Shown here in pieces: positions 15,625 through 24,134 of a stretch of DNA of 64,000 nt (position 1 is the first letter of the stretch; every line of letters begins with the position of its first letter). Source of the stretch: Chloroflexota bacterium (GTDB lineage: Bacteria > Chloroflexota > Anaerolineae > Anaerolineales > Villigracilaceae); contig JAEWVF010000039.1 of assembly GCA_023459215.1 (NCBI GenBank), positions 1-64,000 on the forward strand, read 5' to 3'. The notes below the pieces were generated by a model that had not been told where the DNA came from, searched no databases, and worked only from the letters and a program-made list of their open reading frames with translations. The translations under genes were made by a program, and so were the position numbers.

Positions 15625-15650
15625 GTGGTTATGACGTTCTGCATAACCAC
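15625..15650 (+). promoter_or_regulatory. Inverted repeat at the predicted start of the operon transcript
   Basis: GTGGTTATG (15625-15633) and CATAACCAC (15642-15650) are a perfect 9-bp inverted repeat with an 8-base loop. The predicted transcription start is about 15627, so this would be a 5' stabilising hairpin or an operator for a dimeric repressor. Confidence 0.55.
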
Positions 15651-15668
15651 GTTCGCGTTTGAGACTGC

Positions 15669-15875
15669 ATGCCCAAAAACATCAGCCACTCTTTTGTTGT
15701 GCGTATCTGGGTGGAGCCTCGTGAGATTGCCGATGAACGAACGGTATGGCGTGGCATGGTTCAGCATGTGCTCAGCGGTGAACAAACCTATTTCCAGACT
15801 TTTGAAGAGATGCTTGTGTTTATGAACCAAAAGCTGGATTTTACCCTGCCCGATTTGCGCGATACGGAAGAGTAA
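15669..15875 (+). CDS. Small protein opening the eCIS operon, unknown
   Basis: A 68-residue acidic protein with no membrane segment or known motif. It contains a VVRIWVEPREIADERTVWRG beta-like start and a QTFEEMLVFMNQKLDF helix. The Shine-Dalgarno is weak (GAG 8 bases before ATG). It ends 3 bases before the next gene, so it is coupled to the cap gene. As the first gene after the SARP-type promoter it may be an early assembly or regulatory factor; this is a guess. Confidence 0.65.
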   Translation: MPKNISHSFVVRIWVEPREIADERTVWRGMVQHVLSGEQTYFQTFEEMLVFMNQKLDFTLPDLRDTEE

Positions 15876-15878
15876 CGG

Positions 15879-16475
15879 ATGGCGAGCTACCCTGCAATTG
15901 CTGCTGTTGGAACGGCCCTGGTCAACCTGCTGAAGGATGCTTCCAAAACGGAGTTTCCCCAGGCAAAGTTCAAGCTCTTCCAGGCCGCTGACTTCGGTGA
16001 TACGAACCAGTTCCCCACGCCCGAGGGCGTAACCGTCTACCTGTACCGGGTGACGGTCAATACCAGCCGGCGCAACCTGCCGCCGCGCACCGAACTGGAC
16101 GGCACCCGCACCCGACCGCCGCTGCCGCTCGACTTGCACTTCCTGATCACGCCCTTTTCGACCAGCGCCGAGAAGCAGTATCGCCTTTTGGGCTGGCTGA
16201 TGCGCATCCTGGAAGACACACCCATCCTGCCGGCGGCCCTGCTCAACGAAATGGAACAGGATGGCGCTTTCTTCGACCCGGATGAATCGGTCGAGTTGCA
16301 ATGCGACCCGCTCGGTTTGTCTGATATGGCCATCCTGTGGGAGAACCTGAAACAGATCAAGGTTTTGCCTTCGGTGACTTATGTGGCGCGCATGGTCAAA
16401 ATCAATTCGCAGACCGTGATGAAAGTTTACGAACCGGCTCAAACTCGTGAATTCCCCTTCCAGGAGATGCCCTGA
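15879..16475 (+). CDS. DUF4255 / Pvc16-Afp16-like tail-terminator protein
   Basis: A 198-residue protein with the DUF4255 pattern: N-terminal helix ending in LVNLLKDAS, a GVTVYLYRVTVNTSRRNLPPR strand pair, then PLPLDLHFLITPFS and the LGWLMRILEDTPIL helix. In Afp and PVC this protein forms the hexameric cap that ends the tube and sheath at the distal end. Length agrees with the family. Its TGA overlaps the ATG of the next gene. Confidence 0.88.
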   Translation: MASYPAIAAVGTALVNLLKDASKTEFPQAKFKLFQAADFGDTNQFPTPEGVTVYLYRVTVNTSRRNLPPRTELDGTRTRPPLPLDLHFLITPFSTSAEKQYRLLGWLMRILEDTPILPAALLNEMEQDGAFFDPDESVELQCDPLGLSDMAILWENLKQIKVLPSVTYVARMVKINSQTVMKVYEPAQTREFPFQEMP

Positions 16476-17326
16476 TGGCTGCTCCACTAATCCTTGAACG
16501 CCTGACGCGGGTTGCTCCGCTTGGATTGCGCTTCTGGGATGCGCTGACGAACACTTTCGTCAGCGAGGGGCTTTCGGTGCAGGCCGTGCCGAAGTTGACT
16601 TCGGGCGTGTATCTTGGCAAAGCGGCGCTGGCTTTCCCCAACCGCTCAGGCGTTTTTGTTTTCCAGTCCCTGCCCGGTTTGCGTGAAGCGGAATTTGGCG
16701 CGGGCGATGCCGATTACTGGGCTGCGCCGCCTGCCCAAAAAGATTTTATCGTCAGCGTGGTTGATACCCTGGCGCGTTTCCTGCCGTTCAGGCTGGAACT
16801 GAAGGCTCCCGTTCAGCGCATCCTGGACTTTACCTGCGCAGGCGGCGGTTTTTCGCCCGTCCTGCCCACCCAGCCGCAGGGAATCGTGCCGCTCTTTTCG
16901 GCGCCGGGGCGCAGCGCTCCGGGTGGAGTCGCTGTTTTGCGCGCTGGCATCGTGCGCGGGTCGGGCGATCCGGCGCGTTGGGCGCTGGTTGAAGCCTATA
17001 GCCAGAATAAAATCCTGGCGCGCGGGATGGCCGACCGGAACGGACAAATCGCGCTCTTTTTCCCGTATCCCAAAATTGTTTTGAACAATCCGATGGACAG
17101 TCGTCCGCCGCTGACCGAGCAAACCTGGCCGGTAGATTTGAAGGTTTTCTCGGCGCTCAGCCCGCCTGAAGGCGACTTGCCGAACCTGTGCGAGGTGGCC
17201 GGGCAGCCGGAAGCCAGCCCCTTGCGTGAACTTGCGCCCGATAAGCCGCTCCAGACCCTTGATCTCAGCTTTGGCCAGGAGTTGCTTGTAAAAACGAAAA
17301 ACCAATCGGAACTTTTCCTTGCATAA
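16475..17326 (+). CDS. eCIS-associated protein of unknown function
   Basis: A 283-residue protein placed between the cap and sheath genes. No signal peptide or membrane segment. The N-terminal part has the look of a beta-sandwich (LRFWDALTNTFVSEGLSV, GVFVFQSLPGLREAEFG), and the middle VALVEAYSQ-like region with ARGMADRNGQIALFFPYP resembles carboxypeptidase-regulatory-like beta domains, but no catalytic motif is visible. Its ATG overlaps the previous stop by one base. The position suggests a structural or assembly role. Confidence 0.6.
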   Translation: MAAPLILERLTRVAPLGLRFWDALTNTFVSEGLSVQAVPKLTSGVYLGKAALAFPNRSGVFVFQSLPGLREAEFGAGDADYWAAPPAQKDFIVSVVDTLARFLPFRLELKAPVQRILDFTCAGGGFSPVLPTQPQGIVPLFSAPGRSAPGGVAVLRAGIVRGSGDPARWALVEAYSQNKILARGMADRNGQIALFFPYPKIVLNNPMDSRPPLTEQTWPVDLKVFSALSPPEGDLPNLCEVAGQPEASPLRELAPDKPLQTLDLSFGQELLVKTKNQSELFLA

Positions 17327-17341
17327 CCATAGGAGGTTGAA

Positions 17342-19201
17342 ATGCCTGAATATTTAGCTCCCGGTGTTTACGTCGAAGAGGTTTCTTTTCGGAGTAAATC
17401 CATCGAAGGCGTGAGCACCACCACCACCGGTTTTATCGGTGCGGCGCGTTTTGGCCCGGTGGACATGCTGCCCGACATCGTCACCAGTCTGGGTGAATTC
17501 GAACGCATCTATGGCGACGGTCAGCAGCTTAGTTACAGCGATGCCGGCAAGCAGGATAACTTCCTGTGGCACGCTGTGCGCGCCTTTTTCGAAGAAGGCG
17601 GCAAGCGCCTGTATATTTCGCGTGTCTTCAAAGTCAAAGCTGGCGATGCCGCCCTCGGCAAGGCCAGCATCAAGCTGCCAGCCGGGGCTGGCGCGGACAA
17701 TACCAAGGTGTTCATCAACGCGCGTTTCCCCGGCTCGGGCGGGAATGTGCGCGTCAAGTTCAGCCTCAAGATTGGCCAGAATGTCCTGACGTCAGCCGGG
17801 TTGAACTCGGTTACGGAAGGCGATATGGTCTGGGTTGGGCAGGGCGCCGCCGGGGTGCCTGCCACGACCGGCAAATTGTTCAAGGCGACCTTTGACCAGG
17901 TGACCCAGAAATACAAGGTGGTCCAATATGGCGCCGGCACGCTGGAGGATGTCAAAGCCAGCGAGGCCGACGAAGTGCGGATCGTGACCCTGACCACAAC
18001 CGTGACCGCCACTGATGGCAGCCAGCAGGTTTTTGCCGGTATCGCCCCGGAACCGGGACACACCCGCGCCGGTGAAGCCGATTCGTTGGGCGCGTTCTTT
18101 GCCACTGTACCAACCAACCTGGGGCTGGCGCGCACCCTGCCGATTGCCCTGGCCATTGGCAGCACGCTGGATAACGGCTTGAAGATTGTCCAGGCGCTCT
18201 TCACCGAAGCGACCATTACCAGCAATGCGGCCATTCCGTTGAATGCCACGCTGTCCTTCGATTCGCCCGATCACCTGCTGGCTGGCGGCAATGACGGCGA
18301 CCGTCCGACTGCCACCGAGTACGAAGGCACCGCCGATGATACCAAGGCGGTCAAAACCGGTTTGAAGGCTTTCGAAGACCTGGAAGATATTTCGATTGTC
18401 GCCGCTCCGGGTTCGAGTTTTGGTTATGAAGGCAGCTACAAGACCAACGCGGTCACGATTGCCAACCTGCTGATCTCACATGCCACCCGCATGCGCTATC
18501 GCATCGCCGTGTTGGACAGCGGCAACGCCCAGACCATTTCCCAGGTGCGCGCCATGCGCGGACAGTTCGACTCGAAGTATGCCGCCCTGTATTATCCCTG
18601 GGTGCGCATCCTCGACCCGATCACCCGCAAGGAAATTTTCCTGCCGCCCAGCGGATTTGTCAGCGGCATCTATGCTCGCAACGATATCGAACGCGGCGTA
18701 CACAAGGCTCCGGCCAACGAGGTTGCCAACCTGGCGCTTGGTTTCGAGAACAGTCTCAACAAGAGTCAACAGGATGTGCTCAATCCCGAAGGCGTCAACT
18801 GCTTCCGCTACTTTGAAGGACGCGGCAACCGCCTGTGGGGTGCGCGCACCATTTCCTCCGATCCGGAGTGGAAATACGTCAACCTGCGCCGCTATTTTGC
18901 CTACGTCGAGCGCTCGATCGATATCGGCACCCAGTGGGCCGTCTTTGAACCCAACGGCGACCAGTTGTGGGCTAATGTGCGCCGCACCATCTACGACTTC
19001 CTGCTCAATGAATGGCAGAAAGGCTCCCTGCTCGGCGAAAAACCTGAAAAAGCATTCTTTGTGCGCTGCGACCGCTCGACCATGACCCAGAACGACCTCG
19101 ATAATGGCCGCCTGGTCTGCCTGATTGGGATCGCTCCGCTGCGCCCGGCGGAATTCGTCATCTTCAAAATCGGTCAATGGACGGCCGACCACAAAGGATA
19201 G
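17342..19201 (+). CDS. Contractile tail sheath protein (Afp2-4/Pvc2-4-like)
   Basis: A 619-residue sheath protein. It opens with the classic MPEYLAPGVYVEEVSF and TTGFIGAARFGP. The middle (about 100-340) is an inserted domain with Ala/Gly/Thr-rich beta sequence. The conserved C-terminal sheath core runs from about 350: PPSGFVSGIYARNDIERGVHKAPANE, WGARTISSDPEWKYVNLRRYFAYVERSI, QNDLDNGRLVCLIGIAPLRPAEFVIF. Contraction of this helical outer layer drives the inner tube through the target membrane. A strong AGGAGG lies 5 bases before ATG. Confidence 0.96.
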   Translation: MPEYLAPGVYVEEVSFRSKSIEGVSTTTTGFIGAARFGPVDMLPDIVTSLGEFERIYGDGQQLSYSDAGKQDNFLWHAVRAFFEEGGKRLYISRVFKVKAGDAALGKASIKLPAGAGADNTKVFINARFPGSGGNVRVKFSLKIGQNVLTSAGLNSVTEGDMVWVGQGAAGVPATTGKLFKATFDQVTQKYKVVQYGAGTLEDVKASEADEVRIVTLTTTVTATDGSQQVFAGIAPEPGHTRAGEADSLGAFFATVPTNLGLARTLPIALAIGSTLDNGLKIVQALFTEATITSNAAIPLNATLSFDSPDHLLAGGNDGDRPTATEYEGTADDTKAVKTGLKAFEDLEDISIVAAPGSSFGYEGSYKTNAVTIANLLISHATRMRYRIAVLDSGNAQTISQVRAMRGQFDSKYAALYYPWVRILDPITRKEIFLPPSGFVSGIYARNDIERGVHKAPANEVANLALGFENSLNKSQQDVLNPEGVNCFRYFEGRGNRLWGARTISSDPEWKYVNLRRYFAYVERSIDIGTQWAVFEPNGDQLWANVRRTIYDFLLNEWQKGSLLGEKPEKAFFVRCDRSTMTQNDLDNGRLVCLIGIAPLRPAEFVIFKIGQWTADHKG

Positions 19202-19211
19202 GAGATAAATC

Positions 19212-19664
19212 ATGGCTGTCATGCGTGAACGACCTTATGTGCAGTTCAATTTCCTGGTCGACCTCGGCACCGGTAATACGGAAGGTCCCCAGGCCGGGTT
19301 CCAGGAAGTCTCCGGGATCGGCATGGAAGTGACCGTGTCCGAGTACCGCACCGGCAATTCCAAAGAGAACAGCGTCATGAAAATCACCGGTTTGAATAAA
19401 TCGACCGATGTGACCCTTAAGCGCGGCGTAATTGGCTCGCTCGACTTGTACGAATGGCTGAACGACATCCGCAACGGCAACCAGAATGCCCTGCGGAATG
19501 TGGTTGTCCAGTTGCAGAACGAAGACCATACCGCCGTTGTCCAGACCTGGAAGTTGCTGCGCGCCCGCATCATCAAACATACCAGCGGGCCGCTCAACGC
19601 CAAAGGCACCGATGTGGCCATGGAAGAACTGGTTCTGGCCTACGAACGCCTGGAGATGGAATAA
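19212..19664 (+). CDS. Inner tube protein (Afp1/Pvc1, gp19 family)
   Basis: A 150-residue gp19/Hcp-like tube protein. It shows PYVQFNFLVDLGTG, FQEVSGIGMEVTVSEYRTGNSKENS, the TDVTLKRGVIGSLDLYEWLNDIRNG pattern and the VMEELVLAYERLEME end. Hexamer rings of this protein stack into the tube. GGAGATAAATC precedes the ATG; the sheath stop is only 10 bases upstream. It is likely the main tube subunit, with the second tube protein (22680) near the baseplate. Confidence 0.95.
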   Translation: MAVMRERPYVQFNFLVDLGTGNTEGPQAGFQEVSGIGMEVTVSEYRTGNSKENSVMKITGLNKSTDVTLKRGVIGSLDLYEWLNDIRNGNQNALRNVVVQLQNEDHTAVVQTWKLLRARIIKHTSGPLNAKGTDVAMEELVLAYERLEME

Positions 19665-19711
19665 ATCCATCCTTGAAATGAAGTTTGACTCTTGAGAGAA
19701 CTGGTCGAGTC

Positions 19712-22678
19712 ATGTTGCGAACCCCGTTAACCGCCCGCCTGCCCGGAATCCGCTTCGAAACGGTGCGTCCGCGCCGCCCCGGCGTGCTGCCGCGCATGGA
19801 TATTGCCCTGTTTATCGGCTTTGCCGTCAGCGGGCCGCTGCATGTGCCGGTGCCGGTCGAAGACTATGCCGCTTTCGAAGCCATTTTTGGCGGCGATTTG
19901 CCCCTGGCCTGGGATGCGGCCCGCGGCGAGACAGTTTTTGCCTGTCTGGCCCCGGCGGTGCGCGACTTTTTCCGCAACGGCGGACGGGGCTGTTGGGCCG
20001 TTCGCGTGGCCGACGATTTGACCGCCCACACCGCATTTTTCCCGATCCCCGGCCTGGCGCGTTTCGACGGTATCGAAATCCAGCCTGCTTTTGCCGCTGC
20101 CCGTTCCCCCGGCAGTTGGGGCGATGCCTTGCAGGTTGGCGCGGCCCTCTCCAGCCAGCCGGTGACCCTGCTGGCCAGCGACCTGGCCGCCAAAAGCCTC
20201 GACCTCGCCCTCGATAAACCCGGCTCGGTGGCAGTTGGCGACCTGCTGCGGCTCGATTTTGCCGCCGATGGCTGGATTGCCCTGTTTGCCGTCAGCAGCC
20301 TGACCATCCTGCCCGCAGACCCGGCTCCCAGCCTTGAACAGGCCCGCCTGTTGCGCGCCCAGGCCGAAACCATCCACTGGTTTCGCCCGGCGACCGCCCA
20401 ACTTCCGGCGGTGAGTGCTGCCAAGATTACCGCCTTTACCCATGCCGGTGCGCTGCCCGACCTGGATGTCAGCCTGCCCCCTGCTTCCTGGCCGACGGAC
20501 GCCGAAACGCCGGTCATTTTCGACCACACCGGTCTGCTCGATCCGGCGCAGCGCGCGGCCAGCGACCCCGGTGCATTGCTGCGGGTCACGTTCAGTGATT
20601 CTGCTGTTTTCTGGCTGCGCGTTACGAACCAGGTGGCCAGCGATTCCCAGCCTGAAGTGCCCGGCGCGGGCGAATCGACCCGCTTTAGCGGCCAGGGCTT
20701 GTGGCACATTCCGCTTGCGCCCGATACGACCGGTTTTGGCGACCCGACGCCTACTGTCGAAAAGCTGACCTTCGAGCTGTGGGCGCGCACCGCCGACCGC
20801 GCCCCGCTGCGCCTAGCAGGCCTCGGTTTTGCTCCCGGCCAGCCGCGTTACTGGGCCGCCCTGCCGGATGACGAGTCCCTGTACACCACCAGCGCCGGCG
20901 TGACCACCGGCGACGCCTCCTTCCAGGATTTGCTCGCCAACCCCGATTACCTGGCCAGTTCTTCTGCGATTGCGGATGGGCCGTATGCCGGCCTGTGGCG
21001 GGATGCCCGCTCTCCGCGCTTTCCGCTGGCCGGGGCGCATACCGGGACGCTTTTCCTGCCCTTGCTCCTGCCCGCCGTACCCGATTCTTTTGCCAACCCG
21101 GATGAACCCGCTGCGGACGCCCTGACCCGCGATGGCCTGTCCGCTTTTGACGCGGCCCTGTTCCTCGACCCCGAACTGGCCGACAGCCTGAGCGGCGCAC
21201 TGCAAGGCCTGGCGGACGATATCCGCTACCTGCGCGCCAACCCGCGCCGCCTGCGCGGTATCCACGCCGCTTTGAGCGTCGAGGAGGCCACCCTGGTTGC
21301 CGTGCCGGACGCCATTCATCGCGGTTGGTTCAAGACCTTGCAGGCAGAAATCCCCGAACCGGAAGCCTCGCTGCCGCCGGAACGGCCAGTCTGGTGGCGT
21401 TTCCTGCCATGCAGTCCTGCGCCCGCCCCGCTGCCACGTACCAGCCAGCCCGAATGGGGCGAATTCCTGCGCTGCGGCCTGCGTATCATCCCTGCGCCGC
21501 TGCTTTCCGCCGATCCGCCCGATGCCACCGGCACATTTGCCCTGAGTTGGACGAGCATCCCGGATGTGGATGCTTACATCCTGGAAGAATCGGCTTTTCC
21601 CGATTTCAGCGCCGCGCGCGAGCTTTACCGTGGGCCGAAAACTTCTTACATGGTGTATGGCTACGGCCAGGGCGATTATTACTTCCGCGTGCGAGCCGAG
21701 GCAATTGCCCCTGCGGACGGGTTGGTCGAAACCAGCGACTACTCGAACGGGATTGGCATTCGTATTGCCCCGGGCGTGCGCTGGGCGTTGAATACCGAGG
21801 CCGATTACAACCCTGGCCCGCTTTTGGCCATCCAGCGCGCCCTGTTGCGCCTGTCGGCGGTGCGCGGCGACCTGTTCGCGGCCCTGTCCGAGCCGCAGCA
21901 TTATCGCGCCGAGGCCGCCATCCAACATGCGCTCAACCTGCGTTCGCCGCTGGCGGCAGCGATTACCGTCAAAGTGCCCGACCTGGGCAACCCCGGCCTG
22001 AAAACGGATGTATTCGTCGCCCCGCTTGGCTATGGCGAAGCGCGCGCCCTCGCTTTTGGCGCGCTCTACCATCCCTGGCTGGCGGCCAGCGACGGCCAGA
22101 GCGAAGCGGTGCGCTTGCTGCCCCCGGATGGCTTTGCCCTGGGCGTGATGGCCCGGCGCAGTTTCGAACGTGGCGCGTGGATTGTCCCGGCCAACGAACC
22201 CCTGCGCGGGGTGCTGGGCCTGTTCCCATCCATTGAAGCGGCCCGCTGGCTTGAAATCCAGGAAGCGAAAATTAATCTCGTCCGCGACGAACCCCAGGGT
22301 TATCTGGCCCTGAGCGCCAGCACCTTGAGCGCCGATCCTGACTGGACGTTGATCAACGTGCGCCGCCTGATTTCGCTCCTGCGCCGCCTGGCAACCAAAT
22401 ACGGCCCAACCTTTGTTTTTGAACCGAACAATGATTCTTTTCGCCGCCTGGTGCAGCGCGAATTCTCAGCCATGATCGACCAGATGTTTGCGCGCGGGGC
22501 TTTTTCCGGGCCTACGCCTGAGACATCCTACCAGGTGGCGGTGACTGCCAGCCCACAGGACATCGATAACGGTCGTTTCATTGTCGAACTGCGGGTTGCG
22601 CCCTCGCTGCCGATGCGTTTCATCACAGTCCGCCTGGTGCAAAGCGGTGAGCGCAGCCAGGTTACTGAAGGAGGTTGA
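19712..22678 (+). CDS. Giant sheath-like protein with inserted FN3-like domain
   Basis: A 988-residue protein. The N-terminus (LPGIRFETVRPRRPGVLPRMDIALFIGFA) and C-terminus (PDGFALGVMARRSFERGAWIVPANE, LSADPDWTLINVRRLISLLRR, FVFEPNNDSFRRLVQREF, PQDIDNGRFIVELRVAPSLP) align with the sheath core of the 17342 product. Between them, about residues 150-700, is a large insertion. It includes an FN3-like part near residues 605-690 (FALSWTSIPDVDAYILEES, YYFRVRAEAI). At 1.6 times the normal sheath length it may be a special ring next to the baseplate, or a decorated sheath. ATG 19712 is used; an in-frame TTG at 19685 has weaker support. Its TGA lies one base before the next ATG. Confidence 0.85.
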   Translation: MLRTPLTARLPGIRFETVRPRRPGVLPRMDIALFIGFAVSGPLHVPVPVEDYAAFEAIFGGDLPLAWDAARGETVFACLAPAVRDFFRNGGRGCWAVRVADDLTAHTAFFPIPGLARFDGIEIQPAFAAARSPGSWGDALQVGAALSSQPVTLLASDLAAKSLDLALDKPGSVAVGDLLRLDFAADGWIALFAVSSLTILPADPAPSLEQARLLRAQAETIHWFRPATAQLPAVSAAKITAFTHAGALPDLDVSLPPASWPTDAETPVIFDHTGLLDPAQRAASDPGALLRVTFSDSAVFWLRVTNQVASDSQPEVPGAGESTRFSGQGLWHIPLAPDTTGFGDPTPTVEKLTFELWARTADRAPLRLAGLGFAPGQPRYWAALPDDESLYTTSAGVTTGDASFQDLLANPDYLASSSAIADGPYAGLWRDARSPRFPLAGAHTGTLFLPLLLPAVPDSFANPDEPAADALTRDGLSAFDAALFLDPELADSLSGALQGLADDIRYLRANPRRLRGIHAALSVEEATLVAVPDAIHRGWFKTLQAEIPEPEASLPPERPVWWRFLPCSPAPAPLPRTSQPEWGEFLRCGLRIIPAPLLSADPPDATGTFALSWTSIPDVDAYILEESAFPDFSAARELYRGPKTSYMVYGYGQGDYYFRVRAEAIAPADGLVETSDYSNGIGIRIAPGVRWALNTEADYNPGPLLAIQRALLRLSAVRGDLFAALSEPQHYRAEAAIQHALNLRSPLAAAITVKVPDLGNPGLKTDVFVAPLGYGEARALAFGALYHPWLAASDGQSEAVRLLPPDGFALGVMARRSFERGAWIVPANEPLRGVLGLFPSIEAARWLEIQEAKINLVRDEPQGYLALSASTLSADPDWTLINVRRLISLLRRLATKYGPTFVFEPNNDSFRRLVQREFSAMIDQMFARGAFSGPTPETSYQVAVTASPQDIDNGRFIVELRVAPSLPMRFITVRLVQSGERSQVTEGG

Positions 22679-22679
22679 C

Positions 22680-23186
22680 ATGGCCGATAACACCTATCCC
22701 TTCACAAACTTTAATTTTGCGGTCGAGATTGCCGTGCCCGATATTTCCGCCAACCTGTGCAAGGCGGCTTTCTCGGACTGCGACGGCCTCGAAATGAGCA
22801 TGGATGTGAAAACCATCCGCGAAGGCGGCAACAACACCAAGCAAATCCGCCTGACCGGCCCGACCAATTACGGCACCCTGACCCTCAAGCGCGGCATGAC
22901 CAGCGACGATTTTGAACTGTGGAAGTGGTTCACGGCGGTGCAGCGCAATCCCACCCTGCGCGCCAGCGCGGAAGTGGTTATTTTTGCTCCCGACCGGCAA
23001 ACTGAACGCGCCCGCTTTGTCCTGGAGCGCTGCCTGCCGGTCAAACTTAAGGCTCCCACCCTGAGCGCCAAGGATGGCGCGGTGGCGGTCGAAGAACTTC
23101 AGATTGCGTACGAGTCGCTTGCGCTCAAAGACGAAGGCGGATTCGGCCTGTCGGTTTCGGCCTCGTTCAGCGCAGGGATCGGGTAA
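22680..23186 (+). CDS. Second inner tube-like protein (Afp5/Pvc5-like, gp19 family)
   Basis: A 168-residue gp19-family protein: YPFTNFNFAVEIAV, FSDCDGLEMSMDVKTIREGGNN, TLTLKRGMTSDDFELWKWFTAVQ, VEELQIAYESLAL. It differs from the 19212 tube protein in the EGGNN loop and belongs to the Afp5-type branch found between sheath and hub genes. This probably forms the first ring linking hub and tube. GGAGG lies 5 bases before the ATG, which is why this start is preferred over longer in-frame options. Confidence 0.92.
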   Translation: MADNTYPFTNFNFAVEIAVPDISANLCKAAFSDCDGLEMSMDVKTIREGGNNTKQIRLTGPTNYGTLTLKRGMTSDDFELWKWFTAVQRNPTLRASAEVVIFAPDRQTERARFVLERCLPVKLKAPTLSAKDGAVAVEELQIAYESLALKDEGGFGLSVSASFSAGIG

Positions 23187-23192
23187 ACCTTT

Positions 23193-23939
23193 ATGAGCAA
23201 TACAACCAAACTCCTTAAAGCCAAACTGATCGAACTGACCGCCGAACTGGAAGACAAACCGGGCGGCAAGGAAACCACGGTGCAATTCAACCCTGAGTCG
23301 CTCAAGGTTAGTTTTGCCAACCAGGTCGTCCAGCCGAATAACGCTGGTTCGGGCGGCTCGGGCGACCAGAGCAGCACTGCCGCGCGCCAGTTTGTCGGCG
23401 CGGGCACCACCAAGCTGGCGCTGACCCTGTGGTTCGATGTCGGCGCCCAGGACCCGAACAGCGGCGAGGCCAAGGCCGATGTGCGCGATTTGACCAAGGA
23501 TGTGGCCTTTTTTATCACTCCCAAACAGGATGGCGACCATTACGTGCCACCGGGAGTGCGTTTCCTATGGGGCTCGTTCCAGTTCGACGGCCTGGTCGAT
23601 TCGCTCGAAGAAACCCTCGAATTTTTCTCGGACGAAGGCGTTCCGCTGCGCGCCAGCATTTCGCTGGGAATGTCGCAGCAGCGCATTTCCGAATTCCACG
23701 GCAACCAGAAGGCCCTGGCGGCCAACCCCGCTCCGCCCGGTGTTCCGGGCATCGGGTTTGGCGTCTCGATTGGCACAACGCCGTTGGTGCAAGTTAAAGC
23801 CGGGGCTTCGCTCCAGGCCTCGCTGGGCGGGTCATCCAAATCCGGCGCAAGCTGGCAGGCGGTTGCCGAAGCCAATGGTATCGAAAATCCACGCCAGTTA
23901 ACCGCCGGGACGCTGCTCAACCTGAAAGTGAGGAAGTGA
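23193..23939 (+). CDS. LysM-domain baseplate protein (Afp7/Pvc7-like)
   Basis: A 248-residue protein. The N-terminal domain has VQFNPESLKVSFANQV and LTLWFDVGAQ, and the C-terminus is a short LysM-like module (SWQAVAEANGIENPRQLTAGTLLNLKV, about residues 215-245). In Afp/PVC the equivalent protein is a baseplate adaptor between tube and hub whose LysM-like fold binds neighbours rather than peptidoglycan (gp53-like). It sits in the canonical position between the second tube gene and the hub genes. Confidence 0.88.
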   Translation: MSNTTKLLKAKLIELTAELEDKPGGKETTVQFNPESLKVSFANQVVQPNNAGSGGSGDQSSTAARQFVGAGTTKLALTLWFDVGAQDPNSGEAKADVRDLTKDVAFFITPKQDGDHYVPPGVRFLWGSFQFDGLVDSLEETLEFFSDEGVPLRASISLGMSQQRISEFHGNQKALAANPAPPGVPGIGFGVSIGTTPLVQVKAGASLQASLGGSSKSGASWQAVAEANGIENPRQLTAGTLLNLKVRK

Positions 23940-23940
23940 G

Positions 23941-24120
23941 ATGCCGGTCATTATTGATCAGATTTCTGCCGATGTCGAACCGGTTCCGGCCACGCGTTCT
24001 GCCGAACCGGCGGCCCAGGCTGCTCCGTCGGCTGCGGCTGAAGCCGACATCCAACCCGAAGATTTTCGGCGCGCCATGCTGCGGCTGGTTGAGCGCCTGG
24101 CGCGCTTGCGCGCCCACTAA
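23941..24120 (+). CDS. 59-residue small eCIS protein (DUF5908-like)
   Basis: ATG 23941 follows the previous stop after one base and has AGGAAG 5-6 bases upstream. The frame runs to TAA at 24118-24120. It starts MPVIIDQISADVEPVPATR, has an Ala/Pro-rich middle and ends in an Arg-rich helix (LRLVERLARLRAH). Very short proteins with an MPVEI-like start and an Arg-rich helical end (DUF5908) are common at this position in injection-system clusters. Family assignment is by pattern only. Function unknown, perhaps a chaperone or baseplate plug. Confidence 0.75.
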   Translation: MPVIIDQISADVEPVPATRSAEPAAQAAPSAAAEADIQPEDFRRAMLRLVERLARLRAH

Positions 24121-24134
24121 CGAGGGGATGATTT

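Noticed and set aside
14898..16487. A 529-codon open frame on the minus strand
   Set aside because: It spans parts of three well-supported plus-strand genes and has no family-like motifs; it is an antisense shadow of GC-rich coding.
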